A stretch of DNA of 64,000 nt from Liquidambar formosana. Taxonomy: Eukaryota; Streptophyta; Magnoliopsida; Saxifragales; Altingiaceae. The notes beneath the pieces were generated by a model. It had not been told where the DNA came from. It made no database searches and saw only the letters and a program-made list of their open reading frames with translations. This document shows positions 23,181 to 38,768 of the stretch, piece after piece. Both the position numbers and the translations under genes were made by a program. The stretch lies in the NCBI GenBank assembly GCA_039720395.1, contig CM077820.1:50267425-50331424 (forward strand), given 5' to 3'. Every line of letters begins with the position of its first letter. Position 1 is the stretch's first letter.

Positions 23181-25368
23181 TTATATGTTGGTTAAAATCC
23201 AGCTTCCTATGTATGATGCCTAGCTTACTATACTTTTATATTTTGTTGCTTGACCCAGTAGCTCGGTTAGTTCATGTTGTTAGTAGCATAGTTATCAGAC
23301 CCGGGCCAGACAAAAATCCAGTGTCCGGCTGGTTCAACCAAGGGTCACACCAGTTTAATCTGGGTCATATGCTTAAACGGTTCATAACATAAATTGAAAA
23401 CAAAAACTGACAGCAAAAATGATGGTGTCTGTGTTACTTTATGCATGTTGTCTTTGGCAAGAATTTTAAAAATCATTGATGAAGAGTCATTCTTAGTCCC
23501 CACATCCCCTTCCCACTCTTTTGAATAATTGACGCTTTTTTTTTTCCAGCTAAAAGGAAAGAATGACTTAATATAAGACTAGGGCTTACCATGCAATTTG
23601 CAATTTGCAATTTGCAATTTGTATGGAGATCAATGTTTGGATGTATCACCAACTGCAGGAAAAATTATGAAACTTTGTTGGTGTCACGTCTTGGGTATGA
23701 GATTAGGACCGTAACTATTGGATTTGGTGAGGCTTTTGTGGAAACATGATCTCTTTTAGGGTCTGGTTGGTTGTCAAGTAACTGAGGTAAGAAAATGAAA
23801 TTTTGAAATCTTACAACTACATGGGGTTGGATTAGTTGTTTTAAAATTCTATTCTTTTGTTCCATTGTTGAGGAAACCAAACAGAGGTCTATGGAAAATT
23901 TGGATTCAGAAGAACCAATTACTTGTAACAAGGCTAATCCACACTCGTAGTGATTACTGATTAAATTGATCGGAAATCTTCTAAAATTAATGGAATCAGT
24001 GTCTTTGATAGAAGTGCTATCTTGGGAGCTAATAGAGTAAATAAAAGGAAGAATTATATAGATGGCTAAACGTTGAATATAGAATACCAATTCTGTATGG
24101 TTTCCCACTCCATTAAAAGGCCGCTACTCTGAGGATATGAGAGAGCTGTTTTTCCATGTATCTACTTTCCTGTTCATGTATCACCTGTGATTTGGCATTT
24201 TTGGTTGATTTCCATGATGTAGGCTTATAAGACTAGCTTGATTAAAGAAAAGGTAAGTAGAGCAAACATGGAGGGCGCATTTGGGCGTTCCTTGGAATTG
24301 AATTTGAACTCCCACATTGCTTTCTGTATACAGTTTTATTTACAAATCCATCATCATGAATGGGTCCATTATAGTAAATGGCAGTAATCGTCACAAATGA
24401 TAGTGAAAAATTGTAATGGTGGCATTTCGAGATGATTTCAAGAGTGAAAAAGAGGACTTTTAAGGGGGGAAAAATGAACTTTGATATTAAATTAATACTC
24501 TTTACAACCCTTATGGGTTGATAGAGAGATCTTACATCAACATTCTTTTACAACAACATGAACATACATTCTCATTATAAATTTGCTTCCATCTTCATCG
24601 CACTGTTTCTCGTTTACTTTTCTTTATGTTCTCCTTGCTAATGTACTCACATGCAAAAATTGGCTTCCCTCCTATTCAATAAAATGCAAGGAATAGAGTT
24701 AATTTGGCAAGCGAACGCATCCCTTGATGTCAACTTGGAAGCATTAAACAGGTTGGCAGGGATGAGGATGGCTGAGCCCACAGAAGAACCTGATGAAGTG
24801 GCCAAAACAGGAGTCCTTTTTGTGGATATCAGAAGTCCTTGTAGGTAACCAAGTTGTAAATTACTTAAACTATTATAACTCATGAATTTGATGTTGTACA
24901 TTAATCTCTTTGTGACGTACTTGATGCCATAATTTGTTACAATGGAAACTGGAATTACGAAAAGAAACTTGTGTTGTGGTGTTGGTTTAGGCCGCACGTC
25001 ATTGCACTCACAATACTGGAAATGTACTATTTGAAAACTCAAGTATTAGCCGTATCATATTTATGAACATTATGAACCCAAGGGGCCAGTCATCATACTT
25101 GAACTCGTGATGTGGTGTAGGCTCTGAGTCTCCGACACCCAGATATGAACCTTTTAGTAGTTATGAACCTTTTGAGTAGAACTCACCATTGAAAACCGGC
25201 TTGCAAAGGGAGAGTGTTCAAGAATCTGTACACCCTCGATCAATTCCCACTTAACCGGTCGTTGTGCGACACTTGGATCGTAACAGCATACGTATATATA
25301 TGAACAACATGCAGCCGTTGATATTTGATGGTGAATGTTAGGAGGAAAAAGAAGAAGCAACCAATTGT
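23181..25368. other. Spacer between transporter and DMP gene
   Basis: This is the 3' flank of the transporter followed by mixed repeat-like sequence. Positions 23757-23888 begin and end with weakly inverted 'ggttggtt'/'aaccaaac' motifs and may be a small MITE. A 65-codon open frame at 24651-24848 (plus) overlaps one on the minus strand. I recognise neither, and there is no evidence that either is expressed. Confidence 0.45.
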
Positions 25369-25667
25369 GGCCTGTTTGGTTGTCCAATTCGAAATAGAAT
25401 AATTCAAGAAATTTTACATAATATTGAAGGTACATTTTATCATCTTGAATTAATAAATTTAAGAAAATGATAGTTATCATTATAAAAAAGAGTAGCAATT
25501 CAAAATAGTGATATTTTATGAATTCCTTAAAATTGATTCTATAATATAATTATAGTGATAATTACGACATTTTAAAATATTCTAATTTAAAATGATAGAT
25601 ATATGCCTTTAATTCTATGTAAAAATTTTTTAATTGTTTAATTTCAAATTGGACAACCAAACAAGCC
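25369..25667. mobile_element. MITE, 299 bp
   Basis: Inverted ends GGCCTGTTTGGTTGTCCAAT (left) and GGCTTGTTTGGTTGTCCAAT (right, reverse read) differ at one base over 20, and pairing continues to about 36 bp. The interior is AT-rich and non-coding. Flanks ATTGT and ATTGC may be a decayed target duplication, so the superfamily is left open. Confidence 0.75.
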
Positions 25668-25861
25668 ATTGCTTTTCTTGATTCTCCAGAGAGTTAACAT
25701 TAAACCATATGATAGATATCACATGTCAGGATGTTTCTTATGGGACACAAATTAGGCCGTTGTAGAGGCCCCTAACGCTATCTTTCTCAAAAGGTCCCTC
25801 ATCTCACATGATTAATGTGCCCATACTTGCGTACATTCCATCCTCCCACTGTCTTGACCTC

Positions 25862-25867
25862 TATAAA
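25862..25867 (+). promoter_or_regulatory. TATA box of first DMP gene
   Basis: A TATAAA lies 55 bp before the chosen ATG. The same CTATAAA(A)C context is found upstream of the other two DMP copies (39238-39243 and 47043-47048), which supports its role. Confidence 0.6.
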
Positions 25868-25921
25868 CCAACACATCATATTCATATCCAAACACAACTT
25901 TCAATAACAAACTCTCTCTCC

Positions 25922-26554
25922 ATGGCTGAACCATCCTTAACACAACCAAACCCATCAACCCAACCACCCCTCGCCACACCACCAAACCGTGGCTCGAACC
26001 ACCCGGTCCACAAAACCCTAGTAAGTGTAGCCAACCTTGCAAACCTTTTACCTACCGGCACAGTCCTTGCATTCCAAGCCCTCTCACCTCCATTCTCCAA
26101 CAATGGTACCTGCCAACTTTCCAACAAGTACCTCACGGCTTGCCTCATCGCATTTTGCACCATTGCCTGTTTCCTCTCCTCATTCACCGATAGCTTCACC
26201 GGTTGTGATGGAAAAATCTACTATGGTATCGCGACATTCAAAGGTCTCTACATCTTTAACAACGAAGATCATTGCAAGGGAGATGAGGCGAAGATAAACA
26301 AGGAAGAGTTGTCCAAGTATAAAATCAGTTTCATAGATTTTGTACACGCCTTTTTATCGCTCTTTGTTTTTGTTATCTTTGCTCTTGGCAGTTCCGATGT
26401 GCAAAGCTGTTTTTTTCCCAAGGCTGGAGCTAATGAGAAGGCGTTGATGATGAATATGCCATTAGGAGCTGGGGTTTTGTCTAGCTTATTGTTTACAATC
26501 TTCCCAAGTACACGGAGAGGGATCGGATATTCCGACATGGCTCCTCAGGCGTAA
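25922..26554 (+). CDS. DMP: DMP (DUF679) membrane protein, copy 1
   Basis: A single-exon gene of 210 codons, typical for this intronless plant family. The frame is open for 38 codons further upstream, but MAEPSLTQ at 25922 is preferred: a TATA box sits just upstream and the DMP paralogues start at the matching place. A hydrophilic Pro/Thr-rich N-terminus is followed by the conserved block LANLLPTGTVL (about 39-49) and SNNGTC. Hydrophobic spans lie at about 70-90, 148-168 and 185-203, fitting the four-span DMP fold with both ends cytosolic. The C-terminal GIGYSDMAP is conserved. DMP proteins act in membrane remodelling in the ER and vacuole, and some members act in sperm-egg fusion. This copy's own role is not readable. 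Confidence 0.93.
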   Translation: MAEPSLTQPNPSTQPPLATPPNRGSNHPVHKTLVSVANLANLLPTGTVLAFQALSPPFSNNGTCQLSNKYLTACLIAFCTIACFLSSFTDSFTGCDGKIYYGIATFKGLYIFNNEDHCKGDEAKINKEELSKYKISFIDFVHAFLSLFVFVIFALGSSDVQSCFFPKAGANEKALMMNMPLGAGVLSSLLFTIFPSTRRGIGYSDMAPQA

Positions 26555-27502
26555 TCACAATGAGCTTCACGACTTGAAAAATGGTCCAAACCTTTAGAGT
26601 TTAGTGTGCCTATCAGTCTTATAAGCTATTTCATTACATCAATTAAGTCACGTCGATGAATATGTGGTCCAGAGTCTTTTCCCCTTCTCAATCTTATAAA
26701 TAGCAAAAAATGATTTGGGCTCTGAAGGGGCTATTTGGTGCAAGTGCTAAAATGTGAGTCATTGTATTTTCAAAAAATTTAAATTCTTGTAATGTCCGTT
26801 ATTTTAGTTCAGTTGGTAGATTGTCTTGTCATAGATAAATATTAAGTGGTTTTATTTTATTTATTTTTTCTTTTTGGGTATCTAGAATTCTATGCCTCCT
26901 TATTTTCTTGAAACATTGATAAAACCATAATCCGTTCGACATGAGTTAATGTTCAAGATAAATGGTTGGCTCCAAAAAGTTAGAGATTGAGAAGTCGACC
27001 TTTCAATTCTTGAAGCATGAATCAAACAACTGATCTATCTCTTGAAATTAATGAAATGAGTGTATGAAACTTATATGTTTAGCACTTTCTAATTTGTAAC
27101 ACAGTTGTAAATATAACACGATAATCATATGACGGATGTATGGGTGTCCATGGAGTATATACATACACATGCATGATATAATAACAGCTAAAAATGGTAC
27201 GTGATGAGTGAATTATGGCTGATAGACGCAATACACTGAGTGCACCTAGGCACAGACCGCCATGCATGAGGTGTCTCCTTATCTATCACACAAATTTAAA
27301 GGGTGGGCCATAGATATTAAGAGTATCAGATCGACCTTGATTGCACAGTCGCGTGGTTGGTAAAATGATATATAATTGGTTTGAGAAAATATTGTACATT
27401 GACCAGAACGCTATATAGCCTTCTTTGGGTCTCTGTTTTTGCTCACCGTCTATGTTTCTCAATTTTCTTGCTCTTCGCCAGTTTGTTTCACAAGAAAATT
27501 AG
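26555..27502. other. Spacer and ERD6-like upstream copy
   Basis: This is AT-rich spacer without a gene. The last 130 bp resemble the sequence just before the ERD6-like gene at 30152 ('tacattgacca.gacgct', 'tgtttctcaatt.gcttgctct'), so the duplicated unit includes the promoter-proximal region. Confidence 0.5.
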
Positions 27503-27672
27503 ATGGAGAGAGACCCCACAGAAGAAATACACATAAGTAGTCCTTTTCTTGTTCAAAAAAGGCCAATTACGCATGGCAATGGCCTCAGTGGTGGCCCTGG
27601 CGAGCCGGAGGGCGGTGGCTTGTGATGACCACATTGGTTGCAGCGTGTGGTTCTTATGTGTTTGGGACGGCT
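27503..27672 (+). pseudogene. Orphan ERD6-like exon 1
   Basis: An ATG at 27503 starts a frame matching exon 1 of the ERD6-like genes (SSPFLV, KRPITHGNG). A small deletion near 27618-27622, where the paralogues read 'cagccacagctgtt', shifts the frame into TGA. The end of the exon (CGSYVFGTA) is still readable in another frame up to 27672. The donor GT has become 'gtatgt' and no exon 2 follows. It is a truncated duplicate that cannot code for a transporter. Confidence 0.85.
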
Positions 27673-27899
27673 GTATGTAATAATTTTTACAGTTTGGATC
27701 CTTTGTAAGGTTTTTCCTTTTAGGGATCTCATAGGATTTTCATAATCATGGGATCATTGGGTTTGCAAATCAATTAAAAAACAAAAAGTCGTTAGATGAT
27801 TAAACCTTTTAGGGTACGAAAAGCTTGCAAGATCCTTACAAGAAAAAACCTTTCCTAGGAATATAGGATCCAAATCAAATTACACCAAATCTTTGATAC

Positions 27900-28865
27900 C
27901 CATGACTAGGCCTCATCAAAAGCCCAAGGCCCATGGGCAGCCTGAAGTCCGAAGGAAAAAACCTAGGGAATGGCTATTGCAACCCCCTATTCTTATCAAC
28001 CCACTCCCCATCTTTTAGGTTTTTAAGGTTTTATGCAAAATGTAAAAGGTTTTTATGAAAACCAGCCGTAATGTCCACTAAAAAACATCATTTTGAACAA
28101 CTTTGTAGAAAAAAGTTTTTCCTAAGTCTATTAATTAGATATACTTTTTAGCCATTTATAGCCTTTATTTCATTTTTTGCCAAAAAGTCTACCTAAACGA
28201 TAGATTTTGGAAAAATTTTCTTCTGCAAAGCTGTTCAAAATGATGTTTTCTAGTGGACCAAGCTACCAGTTTTTGCAAAAACCTTTTATTTTTTTCATGA
28301 AATCTTAAAAACCAAAAGGAAAGGGGTGGGGTTATAAGAATGGGGGGTTGCAATAGCCATTCCCAAAAACCTAATCCAAGCCCGAAAAAGCCTGAGCCCG
28401 AGCTTAGCCCGATTACCCTTGGGTTAGGCTTGGGCCTTTAGTTGAAGCCAGAAGCCTGACACTGTAGCAATATGAATATTTTCCAGTTTTTGAGAAATTA
28501 TTTTTTGGTAATAACTTCTCAGATTAATACCAATAAAAGAATATTATATGTTAACTTACTACAAATAGACAGTCAACTTAATACAAAGTGACCACAAATG
28601 TCTTCTATTTTGGTATTATGATGCAAAGTGGTCACCAAAAAATAATTTTTTTTAATTTTTTTTTCTTTTGTTATAGACTAACAGCAGGTAATATGGCTTA
28701 GGCTCGAGGCCTAAAGCCCGAAACAGCCCAAGCCCGTAGGCCAGGCTTGGGCTTCACATCTTCCTTCATGGCCTGACTCGATGAATAGTGGAAGCCCAAA
28801 AAGCCCAACCTAACCCGACAAAAAAAAAGCCCAAGCCTGGCCCGATGCCGAGGTCTACCCATGAC
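27900..28865. mobile_element. GC-rich inverted-repeat element with nested MITE
   Basis: Both ends are rich in 'gcccaagcc' and 'gggcttggg' motifs and are roughly inverted: left CATGACTAGGCCTCATC, right in reverse CATGGGTAGACCTCGGC. The composition contrasts sharply with the AT-rich surroundings. A 399-bp foldback MITE is inserted near the left end. There is no coding region; the minus-strand open frame at 28698-28901 reflects the repeats. A hAT-type class is possible, but no clean 8-bp duplication was found. Confidence 0.5.
27966..28364. mobile_element. Foldback MITE with 9-bp target duplication
   Basis: The element starts GGGAATGGCTATTGCAACCC and ends in its complement at 28364. Most of its length can fold back on itself. 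It is flanked by the perfect 9-bp duplication AAAAACCTA (27957-27965 and 28365-28373), as for MULE-type elements. It is related to the elements at about 4060-4548 and 40267-40675. Confidence 0.88.
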
Positions 28866-29514
28866 CCCACTGACCCACCACCATTGCGCCGCCATCATCA
28901 ACGTTTTGTTGGGATTAGTAGTTAAACATGTTCGAAGGGAAAATTATTTGATTTTAGAGATTAGGAAGGTAAGTTGTTTGAGGGTCGACCTTATAATTCA
29001 AAGGGCAAAGTATAATTAATCCAGTAATGAAATTAAGTTTTTTGCAACAATCTTAAAAAAAAATGCTCCTAAATTGAAATAAAACCTGATACATGTATTT
29101 TCAGTTGGTTAACAAGCAAACAAAGTTTTCGAGTAATGATGTGGCTTCATCACACCAGTAGGATCACATTTTTATTTGGTATGGTGCCAAAAGAAACCCT
29201 CCCTGACACAGTATACCCATCAAATAATAATATACTGTTGTAATTAACTATAAGAGTTATCTCAAGTCTTACTCCGTCAAGGTTTCAATTTAAATTATTC
29301 TTTTAATAACTTATGTAAGATACTTTATACGGATTATACCCATATAATCTATATCTATATTACCTATAAAAAGGTGAATCTCAGAAAAACTTTTGGTTGC
29401 CTATTATACCCTTATTTTAAATATTAAATACTTATTTACCCTAATATTTAACCAATTAAGAATGTTTATTTTCCATCAAAACAAAAGAAAAAAAAAAAAA
29501 GAAAGAAGAAGAAG

Positions 29515-29555
<41 letters not shown>

Positions 29556-30151
29556 TGATGTCCCCTTCTTGAATTTTATACAACCTCAACAACTATACAT
29601 GTTTCCTAATCAACTTCTAATTCCTACAATGACCCTAGCTATGTAAGGAATTTTGACTTATTATATTTAAGTGTTTATTTTAATTACTTAAATCAACAAA
29701 AAATAACAAATAATTAGATTTCCACACACATATATATATATATAAATTTTATATATTTTTATATATTTTTTATTATTTATAAATTAAATATTATTCTTGT
29801 GCAATGCTTGTGTGCCCATAATTTAGTCTCTACAAAAAAAAAATTAAAACGATTACTTTTGAAAAACACAACCATGACGTCAATTAAGTCCGTAGGAGCC
29901 CAATCACATATTAACATAGAGACCACATAATGTGTCTCCTATCCAGTCCCCAGAAACTAGAGTTAATGGGAGAGTTGACCCGTTGGTTAGGACTAGATGG
30001 TTCGCACGTCAGCCACAAAAACGAGTTGGGAAAAAGACAGAGTACATTGACCATGACGCTTTGTATTGTCTCCACGGACACTGTGTTCACTAGCTTTACC
30101 CTTTCATGTTTCTCAATTTGCTTGCTCTAACCTGTCTGTTCCCAAGAGAAT
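28866..30151. other. Spacer with GA microsatellite
   Basis: AT-rich DNA with (GA)n at 29519-29553 after an A/G-rich lead, and an AT run at about 29730-29745. From about 30030 it is the conserved 5' flank of the next ERD6-like gene. I see no independent gene. Confidence 0.6.
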
Positions 30152-34184
<4,033 letters not shown>

Positions 34185-35381
34185 TTCTGGTATATGCGCT
34201 TCTGTAATGAAAATTAAAATCCATCTTCCTATGTACCACCATGGATGCCAAACTTACTCTGCTTTATGTTTAGTCCCCATGCTCCCCTGTCCACTATTTT
34301 GGGAAACCGACAATTTTTCTGCTCAAAAGAGCTATGGCAATCAGCATTTGAATTGATCACCAACAGCCATGCATGTCAAAATAGCTATGGAAATTAGCAT
34401 TTTAATTTTTTCTGCACAATTTACCTATTGCAATGAGACAAATGTGTACTTTCCATACTATGTAAAAATGTAAAATGAACTAAATTTTTTGTAATCTCCA
34501 TTTGAATGCCCAAATGGGCCCTAATTAATTATTTGTGCGACCATGGGTTGTGTCATCGTAGCGTTTAACCAACTGTTCCACAATGAATTTGTACATTCCA
34601 CACTCTAGGAATGATGGATTGAGTTTTGCAAATCATCATCGATCTTTTTTTAAAATAACATGGGGAGGGGGGTTTGTGGGGGGAAGATTCAAACTCAGTG
34701 CCCAAACTAATCCTAGTGCCCCACGCTATACATGGTCCACTTGTAAGCCCATGCCCCTGATAGTGAGGGGGCAAAGATTCAAACTCGGTACCTCTATTTT
34801 TCAAGCCGTGATTCTTTGCTGTACGCATTACCGTTCTGGATTAATATAATATAAACAGAATGTCAACAGTTGTAAGAAAGGTGATTTGGTGCATCAGAAA
34901 AGCATGCTTGTGAGGGTGTCGAGGGCAATAGTCAGTTATTACAATAGCAGGGGACGTGCTACATAGCATAACCAGGGGCAGTACACTTCACTAATCATTT
35001 TACTCAAACCTTTTCATGTCAATTAGTATCTATATTACATGCATCAAGACGGCAACAATTCAGGCGGAATTGAGATTTCCAACATTGGTAGACCCAACGA
35101 GAGTCAGTGTACCGTATTAGATGAGCCCATGCATCGGATTAATTTTTCCAACGCAACATAGTGATACGATTTGATTGGGTTTACTTGGAAATTGCAAATT
35201 ATTTTTTTAAATTCAACATCTCAAATGATGTGCCGACATAACAATTTATAGTCTGTCGGTGAGATTAGACCCATGTGAGTTAGACTGTCATAAGTTGCAA
35301 ACATGTTAGGTTGTGTGTAAATATATAGTTGATAAACAAGTTTGGTAAGAGCTAATTCAATTATGAACCAAGTCAAGCTCA
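34185..35381. other. Spacer between ERD6-like copies
   Basis: This is the downstream flank of the preceding gene followed by unassigned sequence. Positions 34650-34800 contain repeated 'agattcaaactc' phrases and G-rich runs and look repeat-derived. There is no supportable gene. Confidence 0.5.
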
Positions 35382-37106
35382 ATAGGATGCGGAGTTGGCC
35401 TTCTTTCTTATGTGGTAAGTGTAGTAAAGTCTGCAATTCCGTTTTTTCGTCTTTGTTTTTTTGGCCACGATCGAGTGGTTCATCTTTGGTTAAATACTCA
35501 TCCATGTGTGGGATAAAAATAAATTATGTTTGAATTACCAAACAGGTACCTGTATATGTAGCACAAATCACACCCACTTATCTTCGAGGAGGATTTACAA
35601 GTGCTCATCAGGTAATGCGAAAGCATTGATTTTAATCAAGTTAAAGAGTGAACTTGTTACTAATGTGCATAAGTGCCACAGGTTCAACAGTTCATGGTTA
35701 CTTTGGGCTCAGCACCAACATATTCTATTGGAAATGTCGTCTCCTGGCGAACGTTGGCTCAAATAGGTAACTTCAACCGACTAGCTCTTGTATTCGGTCA
35801 ATTTATTCTAATGGTAATTCTATGTAATTGGCTTCAATTATTTTTTTTTTAATTTTTTTTTCATTTGTAGGAACCATTCCAAGTGTAATACAACTTTTTG
35901 GTATAATCTTCATTCCAGAATCTCCAAGATGGCTGGTGAGTCAGATTCAAAATACGTAAGAAGAAGAAGAAGAAGAAAAAAAAACAAATATAAAACATGT
36001 GGCCGGATAACAAATTTAACAGCATAACAAAGAAGATGCATGTCTTTTGGCCCGCAGGGGCGGATCTAGAAATTCTTTTTAGTGGTTGTACTTTTCAAAT
36101 TTTTTTTTAATATATATATTTTGCTTCTAAGAGTTAAATAGGGAAGAGAAAAAAGTAAACCACATATTGGCATGATTAACTTGAAGTGGTGAAATGACAT
36201 AAAACGATAAGCATGCCATATTTAAAATGCGTAAGCGACTTTTAGAAACGCGGAACCTTATATATTACTCCTAACATTTCCATCCCCATTTACTTTATAT
36301 GGGACAAAGTTTTAGCAAGATGGGAAAAGAGGAAAAGTCGTAAGACCAGACATTGACATGACTGAATAGAAGTTATGAAATAGTACATAAGATTAACAAG
36401 TACGTCATAAAAACCAATTCACAAATCTACAAAAATGGCGTACCTTAGTAAATTTAACCAAAATTAATCAAAATTTAACAAAATTTAATCAAAACTAACA
36501 ATTTTTTTCTCAATGAGGGCTACAGCACTTAAGTAAATTTAAATAAAATTACTTATTCAAATTTTTTTTTTTTTCAATTTTGAGTGGTTGCACGTGAGGG
36601 CAGATGCACCTTAGTGCATTCACCCTTGCTTTTGGGCAAGTGCGTATGAGATTGTTGAATTGATAGTAATGGAAATTTTCTGCAGGTAAAAATTGGTGAA
36701 GACATAAAATCTGAAGCTGCTTTACAGTGTCTTAGAGGAAAGAATGCCAATATTTATGAAGAAGCAACTCATATTAGAGTAACTAATTAACTTCATAAGT
36801 TCATGCCCGAAAGAAATGATACTTCAATATTTCTTGTTTCTGCACAAATTTTTTGGCACCCAAAAAAAAAAGAAAAAAAAAAGACAATAAATGTGCTCCT
36901 TTTCTTTCACAGGATTTTACAGAAACTTCTCAACACTTCATTTTTTTTGGGGAACGTTCTTCATATTTTCCAGCATTTGTGGCCTAACTGTCCTGTTCAT
37001 CGCAAAGCCAGTACCAGAAACCAAGGGCCAAACACTACAAGAAATACAGGCCACGATGTGCCGGTCTTCAGTGGCAGGTTCAAACCCAGTTCATGACATA
37101 AATTGA
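35382..37106 (+). pseudogene. ERD6-like relic with exon 10-exon 18 fusion
   Basis: The relic keeps the 3' half of exon 5 (35382-35414) and exons 6 (35546-35611), 7 (35691-35766), 8 (35871-35935) and 9 (36686-36778), all with usable splice sites. Then 23 bases of exon 10 (from 36913) run straight into the end of intron 17 and exon 18 (36952 on). Exons 1-4 and 11-17 are missing. The join is at CAACA, a five-base run found both in exon 10 and in intron 17 of the sister relic. The normal acceptor CAG before exon 18 is lost. The C-terminus lacks the usual stop and runs to TGA 37104-37106. A hAT-like insertion lies in intron 8. It cannot encode a transporter. Confidence 0.88.
36052..36628. mobile_element. 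hAT-like insertion in relic intron 8
   Basis: About 577 bp are present here but absent from the sister relic, which reads continuously 'gtcttttaggcaagtg' near 44010. The flanks CTTTTGGC (36044-36051) and CTTTTGGG (36629-36636) form a near-perfect 8-bp duplication. End motifs CAGGGGCGGAT and, in reverse, CAAGGGTGAAT are similar. No transposase is seen. The 8-bp duplication suggests a non-autonomous hAT element. Confidence 0.65.
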
Positions 37107-37436
37107 AGACAAAAAAAAGGGACAGAAATTTGACACTATTTGTGTTACTTGAAGCCATGCATGATTCCATTTCAATGAAGAGTAGTATTTTAGTCCTCAC
37201 ATATCCCCTGCCTACTCTGCAAAATTGAAATATTTCCTGCTTAATTTTCAGCGTTCGAATTTGATCGCCAAAGGCAGGAAAAGTTATGCGATTTCCAAAT
37301 TTTCCTCTCAACAGGATTTCTTGAACATATGACATAATTTTTCAAGCACCCACTCCAAAAAGTATATTTGTTAGAATTCATGGGAAGTGGGAATTGAAAA
37401 ATTAACTTTCCATCATTTTCAAGTGGACTCAAAACA

Positions 37437-38768
37437 TTTTATTTTATTTTATTTTATTTTATTCAAAAAAACACACTGTAGGAGGGTGGGGGTTAAGGCA
37501 AAACCCCCTACCAAGTTTATTAATCAAAATGATAAGTATTACAAAAGCAAATGAACTAACATAAGATGGTCATAAAATACAATGAAACGTAAGTCAATAA
37601 GTTGTTTCAGGAATTCCAAAGAGCAATAAAAATCACCTCCAATCGCACCTTAAAAGCCAAAAAATCAGCAGCAAAGTTTCCTTCCCTGTAGGTGTGCTAA
37701 ACACTACATTCCAATAAGACAAGATAGAGCGAATACGAGCACAAAGATACCACAAACACCAAAGAGTAGCACATAAGCCATTATATACAATCCACCATAA
37801 GCTTTGAATCAGATTCTATGATTAACTTATATGGATCTAAACCCATATCTCTATAAGTCGTAATTCCATCAAGAAAAGCTTTGTACTCCGCCACAATGTT
37901 GGTATCATAGCCATAAAAATTTGACATCAAAAGAACTTCCCCCAAACCATTTGTAAGAATTGAACCTCCACGAGAACGGCCAAGGTTATCCTTACTAACT
38001 CCATCCAGGGACTTAAAAATTGCGATATATCGACGATATATCGCGATATATCGCCATATCGGAGGGTAACGATACGATATATTGTTGCGAAATTGAAGAA
38101 TTTTCAAAAAACAAAATATCGAACGATATCAGCGATATATCGAAGATATATCGCTGATATCGTTCAAGATATCGACACTGCCATATTTAAATGCCCTTTT
38201 GCTGATTTCTAGTGAAATTTTTACACATTAGAATAGGTTAGGATTCACATATATATGTACATTTTACTATGCTTAGTATTTCACATAATTTAAAATATTA
38301 TTTCAAACCAATGGCCTTTGGTCTAATAGCACTCTATATTTAAATGTTACAAAAATCTATTTCAATGTTATATAACATTTAAATGTTGAATTTGCAAAAT
38401 TTTCTATTATTTATTTAGTTAGCGCGGTATATTATTTATACCCTACGTAACACATACTTGTATTATACATATTTAAATTGCAATATTTTGATGCTAGATT
38501 ATGTATTAGAGTTTAAATCATTGTTTCCCAGAGTTTCAATAAAAATATCCATGTTTAACTCATAATATCCACTATATCTTTAAAACGATATCGATATTGT
38601 CGATATATCCAACGATACATCCGATATATCCACATTTTTGGACCCTCGATATATCCATCGACATCGATATTAAAGTCCTTAACTCCATCTATGTTAAGCT
38701 TGAGAACACCAGTTGGGGGAGGATGCCACTTAATAAGCATAACTTTTTTTATCTTAGGATCTCCTTTC
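37437..38768 (-). mobile_element. 5'-truncated LINE fragment with RNase H domain
   Basis: On the minus strand the sequence reads an RNase H-like domain: WHPPPTGVLKLNIDGV near 38720-38670, then after an insertion GVSKDNLGRSRGGSI, VAEYKAFLDGI and IIESDSKLMVDCI down to 37781. The plus-strand left edge (37437-37464) is (ATTTT)n, the A-rich LINE tail on the other strand. The target duplication is TGGACTCAAAACA (37424-37436) and TGGACTCAAACA (38769-38780). The sister block at about 46790 lacks it and reads 'gtggactcaaacatgg' without interruption. It is inactive: only the 3' end arrived. Confidence 0.8.

Noticed and set aside
24647..25042. A possible gene on either strand between the transporter and the first DMP gene
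   Set aside because: Overlapping frames on both strands, no recognised domain and no splice or promoter support.
25808..25921. An earlier start for the first DMP gene
   Set aside because: The extension overlaps the TATA box and has no counterpart in the other copies.
34640..34800. A possible SINE with repeated 'agattcaaactc' phrases
   Set aside because: No clear box A and box B pair and no target duplication could be found.
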